The notes under the pieces were generated by a model, which worked only from the letters and a program-made list of their open reading frames with translations, ran no database searches and had not been told where the DNA came from. A stretch of DNA of 34,492 nucleotides from Nitrospirota bacterium (GTDB lineage Bacteria; Nitrospirota; Nitrospiria; Nitrospirales; Nitrospiraceae): the NCBI GenBank assembly GCA_022545705.1, contig JACZQN010000011.1, forward strand, positions 1 to 34,492, given 5' to 3'. A program made the position numbers and the translations under genes. Positions 1 to 8,509 of this stretch are shown one piece after another; position 1 is the stretch's first letter; each line of letters starts with the position of its first letter.

Positions 1-913
1 GTGCGACAGCGTCCCGCCCATTTCGGCGATGAGGCCTGCGGCGAGCCCAAACAGAGGCGCCAAGCCGGGATCAATGACCGGCACCACGAGAATATCGCCG
101 CCCATGACAGTTCCTGCGTCAGTGGCGAAACAGACCGGACGGATCGGCCCCATAGCGACTCCGGGGCTGATGGGAAGACCTCGAAGCGTCTCGCCTGTGG
201 TCTCTGTCGCGCTGGTCTTTTGTTCTGACAGGTCTCGCGTTCCGGCCGTTGACGGTCGAAGCTTGCCTGAGATCCCTGTAGGCGTGATGAAATCAGGAGC
301 AATAAGCGGTCGCATGGTGCGCGCGCTCCGCGCGGCGGGTCGCCACCAGGCCTCTCCAATCTCGCTGAGAATCATCCAGCACCCTGCCGACCTCGTCCTG
401 GGTCAGGAAGAACAGATCATTACCGGAGGCAAGGAGTCCGCGGGCGGCCAGCTCGGCGCCTAGCACCAGCAGAAGGCGCCGGACCCCCGATACGTAGTAC
501 GCCAGGTGATGACCGTTTGCTTCTCGGAGCGCCAGGTCGCGACAGAGAACGCGATGCCAATAGCGAAACCAGGCCCACTCGTGCCAACGCCACCCCAGCA
601 CTGTCCGTATGCGATCACGCGCGGCTCGAGACACGGCTGCTTGTTGTTGACGGATACCGTCGACGGAGAGCATCGTCGGCGACTGGAGGAGCCCTCGTAT
701 AATCGCGAGGAGGTACTCCGGCGTTTCCGCAAACCGCGGAGACATGACGTCGGACTCGCCGAGTGCCCGGTGGCCATACTCACTCAGGTACGCATCCAGC
801 GATTTAAGAAAGTATGTTCCTGCCAGCCGGTCTCGATACGCTCCAGGGGAGCAGGGTTCGCCCAGAAGGAACTCCCTACAGGACTGCAGTGGTAGGATCA
901 GAGGATGGTCCAT
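1..913 (-). pseudogene. Remnant of a PEP-utilising enzyme (PEP synthase/PPDK-like), N-truncated and frameshifted
   Basis: The first frame (913 to 293) resembles the central linker of PEP synthase-like enzymes, with YGHRALGE and then SPRFAETPEYLL, and stops at 293-295. A second frame (codons with low position 1 modulo 3) continues the family downstream: LRGLPISPGVAMG, a hydrophobic stretch, and GGTLSH at the window edge. The last motif is the phosphohistidine loop of the mobile domain. Joining the frames near 305-335, in a GC-dinucleotide run, restores a continuous protein; one extra base would explain the break. The ATP-grasp domain that should precede this region is absent, because the glycerate kinase stop lies only 28 bp upstream. 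I read it as a decayed gene. A sequencing indel could explain the frameshift but not the missing N-terminus. The gene continues beyond the left edge. Confidence 0.7.
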
Positions 914-941
914 GGCGGTGGATGGCGGAGGATGAGGGATA

Positions 942-2279
942 TTATAACGCGATCAAGAGGTACACGTCGTTGACATTGGTCCCCGTGGGGCCGCTGATAA
1001 TATGGCCCCCGACCGTCTTGAAGAATCGGTAGGTGTCATTGTGGCGCAGCACGCGGTCCGGAGCCAATTTGAGTCGTTCCGCACGAGCCAAGGTCCGGCC
1101 GTCAACCACCGCTCCAGCGGCGTCCGTCGGACCATCCGTTCCATCAGTTCCGAACCCGACGGCCCAGACATCTTTTAACCCCGAGATTTCCTGTGCCGTC
1201 GCGAGGGCAAACTCCTGCGCGCGTCCGCCTAGGCCCGTTCCACGCACGGTCACGGTCAGCTCGCCTCCCCCAATCACGCATGCTGGGCGCTGGACCGGCT
1301 TGCCGACAGAGACGATCTGCTTGGCGATGGTCCCGAATTCGCGGGCAGCGGCTTTCGCTTCACCGGTCATGGATGCGGAGAGGAGGAGGGGCCGAAGGCC
1401 GGCATGTTGGGCCTCGCGCGCGACCGCCTGCACCGATGCGCGATTGCCCCCGATAATCACGTTCTGTACGCGCTTGAACACCGATGAGCCCGGCTTCGGG
1501 GTTTCGCCGACGCGGCCCTGCCGACCCTTCGTGAGGTGCTGCCGCACTGCGCGCGGGACGGCCGCCCAGATGCGGAACCGGCGGAGGATCCTGCAGGCGT
1601 CAGCATAGGTCGTCGGGTCCGGTGCGGTGGGACCGGATCCGATGGTTGCCAGGTCATCCCCGATCACATCGGACAGAATGAGACTCACGACCCGAGCCCG
1701 TGTCGCGGCGGCAAGGCGACCGCCTTTGATGGTCGAGAGGTGTTTGCGCACGGTATTGATCTCGTGAATGGTCGCGCCGCTCCGCAGCAGGAGCGCGCTC
1801 GTCCGCTGTTTATCGGCAAGTGTCACTCCCGGAGCCGGGGCTGGAAGCAAACTCGAGGCGCCGCCGGATAGCAGCACCACCAGCAGATCGTTCGGCAAAA
1901 GCCCTTTGACAAGCGCGAGGAGGCGACCCGCCGCTTTCTCTCCTGCGCGGTCCGGAAGAGGATGCCCGGCTTCCGCCAGCTCAACACGCCTGGTCGGGAC
2001 CCTGTGGGATTTCTTCACCACCACGAGGCCTCCGTCCAGCCTGGATCCGAGTAGGTCCTCCAGCGCCTGGGCCATGCGCGCCGAGGCCTTGCCAGCTCCC
2101 ACGACGACCACGCGCGAATCCTCGCGCAAGTCGTAGCGGCGCCGACCAATGCGCAGTCCTCCACCGGCCAGCGTCACCTTCCGCCGGACGGCAAGAGCCG
2201 GATCTGCTGCCGACAGGCCTGCCTGCAGAAGCCGACGCAGCAGCGCGCGAATGCGCGGCTCTCGCACACCGATGTACAT
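942..2279 (-). CDS. gckA: Glycerate 2-kinase (MOFRL/DUF4147 family)
   Basis: This 445-residue protein matches the GckA/TtuD glycerate kinases, which phosphorylate D-glycerate to 2-phosphoglycerate. The N-terminal DUF4147-type domain shows VVGAGKAS (about 59-66), VLLSGGASSLL (135-145) and LSDVIGDD (202-209). The C-terminal MOFRL domain shows GGGELTV (337-343), GLGGRAQEFALA and GTDGTDG (377-383), and closes with a GGHIISGPTGTNVND stretch typical of the family. Length is normal. It starts 16 bp after the stop of the upstream transglycosylase gene, so the two are probably co-transcribed. The Shine-Dalgarno is weak, and a GTG four codons later is an alternative start. The neighbouring PEP-enzyme remnant once suggested a glycerate-to-pyruvate link, but that gene is broken. 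Confidence 0.93.
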   Translation of the reverse strand: MYIGVREPRIRALLRRLLQAGLSAADPALAVRRKVTLAGGGLRIGRRRYDLREDSRVVVVGAGKASARMAQALEDLLGSRLDGGLVVVKKSHRVPTRRVELAEAGHPLPDRAGEKAAGRLLALVKGLLPNDLLVVLLSGGASSLLPAPAPGVTLADKQRTSALLLRSGATIHEINTVRKHLSTIKGGRLAAATRARVVSLILSDVIGDDLATIGSGPTAPDPTTYADACRILRRFRIWAAVPRAVRQHLTKGRQGRVGETPKPGSSVFKRVQNVIIGGNRASVQAVAREAQHAGLRPLLLSASMTGEAKAAAREFGTIAKQIVSVGKPVQRPACVIGGGELTVTVRGTGLGGRAQEFALATAQEISGLKDVWAVGFGTDGTDGPTDAAGAVVDGRTLARAERLKLAPDRVLRHNDTYRFFKTVGGHIISGPTGTNVNDVYLLIAL

Positions 2280-2295
2280 TGGTCTTTATCGAGGC

Positions 2296-3447
2296 TTATG
2301 GCGTTTTGGCTTGCTCAAGGCAACGGTCGGGACAACCCCGCTTGGGGATTTTGATCCTGTGGGTGCCCCTGGGGAGGTATCCTCGTTTGAGCTCAGGGTT
2401 CAGCATTTTGAGCTCTAGGTAGTACGTGTCGAACTCCTTCGCAATGGAGGCCAAGTTCCGACGTGACTGTTTCACCCTCACCGTGACGGTTTCGGTTTCA
2501 ACGGGCGTGTACAGTTCCTCCCTGGTCAGCCCCAGATAGACTTCCGGCTGAGAGAAGATTTCCTTTGCGGCAATGACCCGGGGGACGTACCGCATTGTCT
2601 CGCGCACGGAGTGCAGCTTCCAGTAGTCATTCACCTTCTGCTTCTTGAGCAGTCGCTTAATCTTGACCTCTCCGGCGTTGTAAGCCGCCATAGCGAGGAA
2701 CCAGTCGCCGAACATTTCTTTAAGAAGCCTCAGGTGTTTGATCGCCGCGTCCGTGGACAGTTCCAGATTGCGGCGTTCGTCGCGCCACTTATTGCTGCGC
2801 AGCTTGTACCGCTTGCCGGTTGACTTCATGAACTGCCAGGGCCCGGACGCCCGGGCGCGGGAGTAGGCCACCGCGACGCACTTGCTCTCCACGAGCAAAA
2901 TGTACTTCAGGTCGTCCGGCAAGCCTGCCTCGGCGAGCTTTTGTTCCACCGGAGGAAAGCAGCGGCCGGTTCGCTTCGCGATGATGATGTTCTCGCCTTC
3001 GTCTTCTAAAAACTGGTAGAACTCAAATTCAATCCGCTCTCGCATCTGCCAGTTATCCAGCGGGACCTCTTGGCCAGCAAAGACGAGCTTGTCTGGTAAT
3101 CGAAAGGAGCTGAGAAAATGTCTTGGCCCCTGACCGTTGAGTTTGTGGTTGGACTCCAGGGCTCTGGCTTCCATGCTCTCAGCAGGGGACTCTTGAACGA
3201 TCTGTGGGGTGTGGGCCGACGGGTCCGAGTTCGCCGTATTGGGCGGGACCATGTTCTCCGTCTCGTCAGTCGTGCCAAGGAGGGACTCCCAGTAGGAGTC
3301 AGGAATGGCCGTGGAATTAGGCATTGACTGGGCAAAGGCCGAGGATACGTTACCTGCCAAGGCGATCAGCGCGCAGAGACAGGCAAGCGCGGCCCGTTGG
3401 AATCGGTCGGACGAAGTGTCGGTGTGTGCGACGGTCTGGTCTGCCAT
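2296..3447 (-). CDS. Exported lytic transglycosylase, MltD-like (SLT domain plus LysM-like C-terminus)
   Basis: The protein cleaves the glycan strands of peptidoglycan in the periplasm. I start it at the ATG with GGAAGAG four bases upstream; ATGs further upstream lack a ribosome site, and the one at 3465 falls on the predicted transcription start. It begins with a signal peptide ending near SSAFA-Q (about residue 39). A low-complexity Ser/Pro/Glu linker follows, then an SLT domain (about 140-300). LLVES carries the likely catalytic Glu187, with SGPWQFM and MAAYNAG as the other family motifs. The C-terminus (about 325-375) has NLASIAKEFDTYYLELKMLN, a divergent LysM-type unit. Length, 383 residues, suits an MltD relative. 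It is the first gene of a probable operon with glycerate kinase. Confidence 0.9.
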   Translation of the reverse strand: MADQTVAHTDTSSDRFQRAALACLCALIALAGNVSSAFAQSMPNSTAIPDSYWESLLGTTDETENMVPPNTANSDPSAHTPQIVQESPAESMEARALESNHKLNGQGPRHFLSSFRLPDKLVFAGQEVPLDNWQMRERIEFEFYQFLEDEGENIIIAKRTGRCFPPVEQKLAEAGLPDDLKYILLVESKCVAVAYSRARASGPWQFMKSTGKRYKLRSNKWRDERRNLELSTDAAIKHLRLLKEMFGDWFLAMAAYNAGEVKIKRLLKKQKVNDYWKLHSVRETMRYVPRVIAAKEIFSQPEVYLGLTREELYTPVETETVTVRVKQSRRNLASIAKEFDTYYLELKMLNPELKRGYLPRGTHRIKIPKRGCPDRCLEQAKTP

Positions 3448-3470
3448 GAGTCTCTTCCGATACATATTTA

Positions 3471-3499
3471 ATACTAGCAGGAAGTTCAGCCAGCGGCAA
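3471..3499 (-). promoter_or_regulatory. Putative sigma70 promoter for the MltD-like gene
   Basis: On the minus strand TTGCCG and TAGTAT are separated by 17 bp. The predicted start of transcription is near 3464, about 17 nt before the chosen start codon. Each hexamer matches consensus at four of six positions, so this is only a candidate. Confidence 0.35.
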
Positions 3500-3538
3500 G
3501 AAACACCGGCATTTTGGTTTATGCTAGACTGGCATCCG

Positions 3539-4225
3539 ATGAAGAATCTCACCGTGCTGCATGAGCGAATCACGCGCTGCCGGCGGTGTCCTCGACTGGT
3601 CGCGCATCGAGAAGCGATCGCCCGGACAAAACGTCGCCAATTCCGTCAGTGGACCTATTGGGGACGACCAGTGCCGGGGTTCGGTGATCCGAAGGCCCGT
3701 CTCTTCGTCATTGGGCTCGCCCCGGCTGCGCACGGCGGCAATCGCACAGGTCGGGTCTTCACCGGAGACCGCAGCGGAGATTGGCTCTATGAAGCCCTCT
3801 ATCGGTTCGAGTTTGCCAATCAGCCTCACTCGGCCCATCGCGGCGACGGCCTCCGGCTCAGTGACTGCTACATCGCGGCTGTAGTACGGTGTGCCCCGCC
3901 AGGTAACAAGCCGCTGCCCGAAGAATTCGATGCGTGCCGACCGTATGTGCTCGAGGAGCTCCGTCTGCTCAGAGGGGTACGAGTGGTGGTGGCGCTGGGC
4001 AAGATCGCGTTCGATCATTATCTGCGAGCATGCCTGGATTCCGGCCTTCCTGTGCCGTCGCCAGCCATTCAGTTTGGACACGGGGCAGCCTACCAGCTAC
4101 CCTGGGGCGTGACCCTGATAGGCTGCTACCATCCCAGTCAGCAGAACACCTTTACGGGCAAGCTGACCCGGAGGATGTTTCACGCGATATTTCGACGGGC
4201 CCGCAAGAATTTGGGGAGGCGCTGA
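3539..4225 (+). CDS. Uracil-DNA glycosylase, family 5 (UdgB type, Fe-S)
   Basis: This 228-residue protein removes uracil and some other deaminated bases from DNA as the first step of base excision repair. Four cysteines (C14, C17, C118 and C133) are placed as in the Fe-S UDG families. Motif A, GLAPAAHGGNRTGR (59-72), has the family-5 form, with Ala in place of the polar catalytic residue of families 1 and 4. The C-terminal GCYHPSQQNTFTGKLT matches the second active-site loop. The ATG at 3539 aligns best with relatives; another in-frame ATG at 3521 is possible and neither has a clear ribosome site. The gene is divergent from the MltD-like gene, and its upstream region overlaps the 5' end of that gene. 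Confidence 0.92.
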   Translation: MKNLTVLHERITRCRRCPRLVAHREAIARTKRRQFRQWTYWGRPVPGFGDPKARLFVIGLAPAAHGGNRTGRVFTGDRSGDWLYEALYRFEFANQPHSAHRGDGLRLSDCYIAAVVRCAPPGNKPLPEEFDACRPYVLEELRLLRGVRVVVALGKIAFDHYLRACLDSGLPVPSPAIQFGHGAAYQLPWGVTLIGCYHPSQQNTFTGKLTRRMFHAIFRRARKNLGRR

Positions 4226-4246
4226 GGGAGAGCCTTCTGCGGGACA

Positions 4247-4894
4247 CTATTTCTGCCCCTGCGCGTTCCAGTCCGCCAGGAACTTCTTGAGCCCGATATC
4301 GGTCAACGGATGTTTCACGAGCTGCTGGAAAACCGCGTAGGGCATGGTGCAGATATGTCCTCCAGCCAAGGCGGCCTCCACCACGTGCAGGGGATGCCGC
4401 ACGCTGGCCACGAGCACAAGGGTCTTGAAGTCGTAGTTCCGGAAAATCGCCAGGATCTGGCGAATCAGCTCCATCCCGTTGGTGCTGATATCATCCAAAC
4501 GCCCGATGAAGGGCGAGACGCACCAGGCTCCGGCTTTGGCGGCGAGGAGGGCTTGCATCGGGGAGAAACAGAGGGTTACGTTCACGCGAATGCCTTCGGC
4601 AGCGAGCTGTTTAGTCGCCTTGAGGCCTTCAGGGATCAGCGGACATTTGACCACGATGTTCTTGTGAATTTTGGCGAGCTCCCGGCCCTCCTTGACCATA
4701 GCCTCCGCTTCGACGCTGACCACCTCGGCGCTGATCGGGCCATCCACCATGCGACAGATCTCCAGGAGCACCTCGCGGAAGCTCCGGCCTTCCTTCGACA
4801 CCAGCGATGGGTTGGTCGTCACGCCGTCTAGGAGCCCGAGGTCCGCCGCCTCCTGAATTTCCTTCACGTTGGCTGTGTCGAGAAAAATCTTCAT
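4247..4894 (-). CDS. tal: Transaldolase, TalC-like short subfamily
   Basis: The 215-residue protein moves dihydroxyacetone units between sugar phosphates in the non-oxidative pentose phosphate pathway. Diagnostic features are LDTAN at the start, [13 protein letters not shown] (24-36), the Schiff-base Lys83 in [14 protein letters not shown], and [11 protein letters not shown]. Two positions separate true transaldolases from fructose-6-phosphate aldolases in this family: Glu57 in ISAEVVS and Phe110 in NVTLCF. Both are of the transaldolase type, so I prefer that name over fsa. A Shine-Dalgarno (AAAGGAA) sits eight bases before the ATG. It appears to be a single-gene unit, convergent with the glycosylase gene. 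Confidence 0.92.
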   Translation of the reverse strand: MKIFLDTANVKEIQEAADLGLLDGVTTNPSLVSKEGRSFREVLLEICRMVDGPISAEVVSVEAEAMVKEGRELAKIHKNIVVKCPLIPEGLKATKQLAAEGIRVNVTLCFSPMQALLAAKAGAWCVSPFIGRLDDISTNGMELIRQILAIFRNYDFKTLVLVASVRHPLHVVEAALAGGHICTMPYAVFQQLVKHPLTDIGLKKFLADWNAQGQK

Positions 4895-4997
4895 CGTGGA
4901 TTCCTTTCGTGAAATCGGAAGGGCTCTACACTCTCTTCGGATATTCTAGGAACAATTGAAGCCGAATGCAACGAATTGCAGTTGACTGGACGCTCGT

Positions 4998-5027
4998 TTG
5001 ACAGCTCGCGCAGGTGAGGGCTAGAAT
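4998..5027 (+). promoter_or_regulatory. Strong sigma70-like promoter for the small lipoprotein gene
   Basis: A perfect TTGACA (4998-5003) and TAGAAT (5022-5027, five of six) are separated by 18 bp. The predicted transcript starts near 5034 and would have a leader of about 68 nt before the lipoprotein ATG. Confidence 0.6.
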
Positions 5028-5101
5028 CCGACATGAAGGACCTGGGGGCTGAAGGGAAGAAGATCGAGCGGAGCAGAACGGAAAGCTGAGGAGGAAGCGT
5101 T

Positions 5102-5416
5102 ATGATGCGGGGGCGAATCGTCGGGCTACTGCTTGCTGTTATTCTCGCCGCAGGGTGCGGGGGGAACCCGTACCTGGAAGCATCTTTGAACCCGGCGGAG
5201 CTGGAAGGAAAAGATCAAGCCTGGTTTGAGGAGAACTGGGGCGCACCTTCCGGGAAATCAGCACGGTTGTTCGGCGGCGAAAAGTGGACCTATTTCCGGA
5301 TCGCCGGCGGAAAGACCAGTCCGCCCTTCTTCAACTTTGCTCCCAATGAGTGCCAGATCACGCTGAAGTTCGATAAAGAAGAGAAGCTGAGCTCGTCTAG
5401 CTATTCGGGGTGCTAG
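5102..5416 (+). CDS. Small lipoprotein of unknown function
   Basis: A 104-residue protein with a short hydrophobic signal and the lipobox LAAGC (Cys19), so it is expected to be lipid-anchored in the envelope. The mature part holds two segments, WFEENWGAPSGKSARLFGGE and WTYFRIAGG, that recall the SmpA/OmlA-type fold used by small outer-membrane lipoproteins; this is a resemblance only. Two cysteines near the C-terminus (ECQ and SGC) could form a disulfide. An AGGAGGA site precedes the start, and a strong promoter lies about 70 bp upstream. Its TAG stop overlaps the stop of the convergent YHS gene inside one CTAG. Confidence 0.8.
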   Translation: MMRGRIVGLLLAVILAAGCGGNPYLEASLNPAELEGKDQAWFEENWGAPSGKSARLFGGEKWTYFRIAGGKTSPPFFNFAPNECQITLKFDKEEKLSSSSYSGC

Positions 5417-5664
5417 CTCGAGAATTGTTTCTGAAAGGTTTCAGCGCAAGTTTTACTGCAGAAGTAATAGGTCTGGCCCCCAATGGTGGCGGCCACGGCC
5501 GACTCCCTCGGGACGTAGACTCGACAGACCGGGTCTTGTAGCATTTGATTCTTGCTGAGTAGCGGCTGATTCTCCCCCCTCTTTCCCCAGATCTCATGGA
5601 CCACGCTGCGCAAGACCAGGTATAGCACGACAAGTAAGCCCAGGATGATCAAGATCCGGTACAT
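5413..5664 (-). CDS. Membrane-anchored YHS-domain protein
   Basis: The 83-residue protein has one N-terminal transmembrane helix (about 4-20, very Leu/Val/Ile rich) and a C-terminal YHS domain. DPVCRVYV and YYFCSKTCAETF are the metal-binding cysteine clusters of that domain. YHS domains occur in metal transporters and in small metal-handling proteins, so a role in sensing or holding metal at the membrane is plausible but unproven. I use the ATG preceded by AAGGG six bases upstream; a TTG two codons earlier is in frame. It converges on the lipoprotein gene with overlapping stops. Confidence 0.82.
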   Translation of the reverse strand: MYRILIILGLLVVLYLVLRSVVHEIWGKRGENQPLLSKNQMLQDPVCRVYVPRESAVAATIGGQTYYFCSKTCAETFQKQFSS

Positions 5665-5843
5665 AGGCAACCCTTGGAAAAAGCAAGGATTCCCGCATAC
5701 TAAGGCAGGCTCGATGACCTGTCAAGGAACGGAGGATCACCCGAACCACCCGTAAGGGCGCCTGGCGAGGGCCCTTTGTCCATGCACGAGCAGGGACTTT
5801 GGACCCATAGCCACAGCCGCTCAGGTGTGGTACCCTGGGCCCC

Positions 5844-5996
5844 ATGCATACGTGCGACAAATGCAACGGGACCATGTACCTGGAACGCGCGATCGACATG
5901 GATGCCGGACTCGTCATCACGGTGTTGGCTTGCCTGAACTGTGGTCGGCGGAAGGTCGCGGACGCAGAACCCCGTCCGATGACGGCTCCCCGCTAA
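5844..5996 (+). CDS. Tiny zinc-ribbon protein, 50 residues
   Basis: The reading frame encodes a protein starting MHTCDKCNGTMYLE with two CxxC pairs (C4/C7 and C30/C33), a classic zinc ribbon, plus a short basic and Pro-rich tail. The four well-placed cysteines in such a short frame are the main evidence that it is real. No strong Shine-Dalgarno is visible (CTGGG lies six to seven bases upstream). Proteins of this size may bind nucleic acid or a partner protein, but nothing here tells which. It overlaps a long minus-strand open frame whose composition looks like a shadow. Confidence 0.6.
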   Translation: MHTCDKCNGTMYLERAIDMDAGLVITVLACLNCGRRKVADAEPRPMTAPR

Positions 5997-6437
5997 TGTC
6001 AATGGTGCCCCTGGCGTAGGATTCTCGGGCAAGACCCGCAGCCGATGCTTGAGATGACCATCCGTCGGGATTGACCGCGCGATCACAGCATTCCATACCT
6101 CTCCATGTTTCCTGCACTGTCCTGCTTCGCGAAAACGACCTGAATAAAGTGCCTTATCTCGGGGCAAGGGAGATCCCGAAAACCTCGGGAGCCTTGGCTC
6201 ACCCGACCACCTGATCATGGGCTCACACCAGAAACTGCGTCTTCCTGAGTAGCCGTTGACAACCAAGGCTGAAGAAGTGCAAACTACAGCGCTTATATGG
6301 CACCCTGAGCGTCCAGCAGGGCCCCGACGCGTGGTGCCGGATAGTCTAGAGTCGAGCTCAACGTTGGTCCCAGTCGGAGAGGTTGCGCTGCAGCGGCGAC
6401 CCGAAGAGTGAGAGTTCTCAGCGAGGAGGCAGGCGCT
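5997..6437 (+). other. Gene-free stretch with a nested-stem structured RNA candidate
   Basis: I see no convincing gene here. At 6159-6206 three nested pairings are possible: TCGGG (6159-6163) with CCCGA (6202-6206), CAAGG (6165-6169) with CCTTG (6192-6196), and TCCCGA (6174-6179) with TCGGGA (6185-6190) around the loop AAACC. I could not match it to a named riboswitch class. A perfect TTGACA occurs at 6256-6261 but lacks a convincing -10 at the right distance. The stretch could be a long leader or a small RNA for the following membrane protein gene. Confidence 0.35.
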
Positions 6438-6677
6438 ATGAAGCGGCTTTTTAGTCTGTTGACCGGATTGGCCCTTGCAGTCAGGCCTGAGATAGCACTA
6501 GCGGAAGAGGTCGGAGGAGGTTACGAAGGGATCGCTTCGGTCTATTTCACTTTCATCGGCCTGATTCTCATTTTTGGGGCCTACGATGTCATGGGCCCGA
6601 AGCCGTACCGCAAGAAAGCGATGATGGTGATCACTCCAGTCATTGCCATCGCCTTGTATCTCATGCTCCCGGCGTAG
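6438..6677 (+). CDS. Small two-helix membrane protein of unknown function
   Basis: The 79-residue product begins with a basic, hydrophobic signal-like segment ending near ALA-EEVGGG. Two likely transmembrane helices follow (about 32-49 and 60-77), joined by a short positive loop, PKPYRKKAM. I chose the ATG with GAGGAGG upstream rather than the GTG 30 bases earlier. I do not recognise a family. It converges on dapB and looks like a single-gene unit. Confidence 0.65.
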   Translation: MKRLFSLLTGLALAVRPEIALAEEVGGGYEGIASVYFTFIGLILIFGAYDVMGPKPYRKKAMMVITPVIAIALYLMLPA

Positions 6678-6722
6678 GCCCAGGACCCACCTCATGGCAG
6701 GAGGGAGAGCCCGCGCACTCCC

Positions 6723-7526
6723 CTACCGCAGCCCCAGGACATCCATCATGTCATACAGCCCCGGCGGCTGTTTGACGACCCATTGGGCTGCGCGCAGCGC
6801 CCCCCGGGCGAACGTGTCTCGGCTTTGCACGCGGTGAGTGATTTCCACCCGTTCTCCCAGCCCGCCAAACAGGACAGTGTGATCGCCCACGATATCCCCG
6901 GCCCGAACGGTCTGGATTCCGATCTCATCGCGCTTGCGTTCGCCAATGAGGCCCTTGCGGGCGTAAACTCCCACCTGTTCAAGATCGCGGTTCACAGCCT
7001 TGGCCAGAACCTCGGCCATTTTCAGAGCCGTACCGCTGGGAGCGTCCTTTTTCAAGCGATGGTGGGCCTCAATCACTTCGAGGTCGTACCCTTCCCCCAA
7101 AGCCCTGGCCATATCCGCGATAACTTTGAAAATAACATTCACCCCGACGCTCATGTTGGGGGAGAAGACGCACGCGACCGACTTCGCCTGAGACCGGAGT
7201 TCCTCAAGCTGAGAAGGGGTCAACCCCGTGGTTCCGATCACCATGGGGCATCGGAGTTGGGCCGCACTGCGAAGATGCTCCAGGGTCGCGGCGGGAGTGG
7301 AAAAATCAATTCCAACCTCGCCGTGAGCGAGAGCAGCGCTGAAATCGTCCTGGATCACCACACCGATCCGACCGCATCCGGCTACCTCACCGGCATCCTT
7401 GCCGACGGACGGATGCCCCTTGCACTCGACCGCTCCAGCTGGCGTCAGCTCGGCTGACTCCCTGAGTAACGCCACGAGCCTGCTCCCCATTCGGCCGGCT
7501 GCACCGGCCACTATTACCTTGACCAT
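6723..7526 (-). CDS. dapB: 4-hydroxy-tetrahydrodipicolinate reductase
   Basis: DapB reduces the DapA product with NAD(P)H in the diaminopimelate/lysine pathway in the cytoplasm. The 267-residue protein has the nucleotide loop VAGAAGRMG (6-14), the GTTG motif (98-101), FSPNMSVGVN (121-130) and the catalytic signature EAHHRLKKDAPSGTAL (153-168) with His155, His156 and Lys160. Length is typical. It is the last gene of the arg-lys cluster and follows dapA by 86 bp. That spacer is rich in imperfect CGTGAA/CCGTTAA units. Confidence 0.97.
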   Translation of the reverse strand: MVKVIVAGAAGRMGSRLVALLRESAELTPAGAVECKGHPSVGKDAGEVAGCGRIGVVIQDDFSAALAHGEVGIDFSTPAATLEHLRSAAQLRCPMVIGTTGLTPSQLEELRSQAKSVACVFSPNMSVGVNVIFKVIADMARALGEGYDLEVIEAHHRLKKDAPSGTALKMAEVLAKAVNRDLEQVGVYARKGLIGERKRDEIGIQTVRAGDIVGDHTVLFGGLGERVEITHRVQSRDTFARGALRAAQWVVKQPPGLYDMMDVLGLR

Positions 7527-7612
7527 GCCAAAGCCTCGTGAATCGTTACTCGTGAACCGTTAAGCGCGGAAGCGTCGACATTCGTTGAACGGGTGACGGT
7601 TAACGCTCAACG

Positions 7613-8485
7613 TCAAATGAGGCCGTAGTCTTTCAACACGCGGGCCAGCCTCTCGCGGTTCTCCGAAGACATCGGGCAGAGGGGCAGACGCAGTTCTCCG
7701 GAGGCTTTTCCCATCATGGCGAGGGCCTCTTTGACCGGAATCGGATTGGTTTCATAGAACAGAGCGGCAAAGAGCGGATACATCTTCTCGTGCAGACGCC
7801 TCGCCCTCTCCAGCTCGCCGTTCGCGAACGCGTCAACCAGGCCGGCCATATCGGCCGGTACGATATTCGCCGTGACCGTGATCACGCCCTTCGCCCCTAC
7901 CGCCATCATCGGCAGCGTCAGCGCGTCGTCGCCGGAGAGAACGGTAATCCGATCCTTGCAGGCCTGGATAATCTCGGAGACCTGTTGCACTGATCCGCTC
8001 CCCTCTTTGATCGCCACAATGGTCGGCACCGCCGCCAGCCGCGCGACGGTCGTTGGGAGTAGGTTTACAGCGGTGCGGCCTGGGATGTTGTAGAGCACCA
8101 GCGGGAGGTCCACCGCTTCCGCTACCGCCTTGTAGTGACGGAAGAGTCCCTCCTGCGTCGGTTTGTTGTAGTACGGTGTGATCAGTAACGCGCTGTCGGC
8201 GCCGACCTGCTTCGCGTGCCGCGTGAGCGCGATGGCTTCGTCTGTACTGTTGGATCCTGTCCCGGCGATGACAGGAACCCGCCGTTTGACGGCCTCAACC
8301 GTGAACGCGATCACCCGATCGTGCTCCTCGTGCGAGAGCGTGGCGGACTCTCCGGTGGTTCCACAGGGAACAATCCCGTCCGTGCCGTTGGCGATCTGGA
8401 ATTCGATCAGATCGCCGAGCGCCCGCTCATCGACGCGCCCGTTACGAAAGGGTGTCACGATGGCTACGATCGAGCCTGTAAACAT
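7613..8485 (-). CDS. dapA: 4-hydroxy-tetrahydrodipicolinate synthase
   Basis: DapA condenses pyruvate with aspartate semialdehyde, the committed step of diaminopimelate and lysine synthesis. The 290-residue sequence shows the TIM-barrel family motifs GTTGES (42-47), ITPYYNKPTQEG (102-113), LYNIPGRT (131-138, catalytic Tyr132) and the Schiff-base Lys160 in VAIKEGSG. Length is standard. It lies between dapF and dapB on the same strand. The spacer to dapF contains a long near-perfect hairpin repeat, so transcript processing or attenuation between these genes is possible. Confidence 0.97.
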   Translation of the reverse strand: MFTGSIVAIVTPFRNGRVDERALGDLIEFQIANGTDGIVPCGTTGESATLSHEEHDRVIAFTVEAVKRRVPVIAGTGSNSTDEAIALTRHAKQVGADSALLITPYYNKPTQEGLFRHYKAVAEAVDLPLVLYNIPGRTAVNLLPTTVARLAAVPTIVAIKEGSGSVQQVSEIIQACKDRITVLSGDDALTLPMMAVGAKGVITVTANIVPADMAGLVDAFANGELERARRLHEKMYPLFAALFYETNPIPVKEALAMMGKASGELRLPLCPMSSENRERLARVLKDYGLI

Positions 8486-8509
8486 GGCAACACCTCAGCG
8501 ATGTTGAAC

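Noticed and set aside
5700-6266. Long minus-strand open frame (188 codons)
   Set aside because: It is rich in Arg, Ser, Pro and Trp with no domain, overlaps the zinc-ribbon gene and spans the structured region; it looks like a chance frame in GC-rich DNA.
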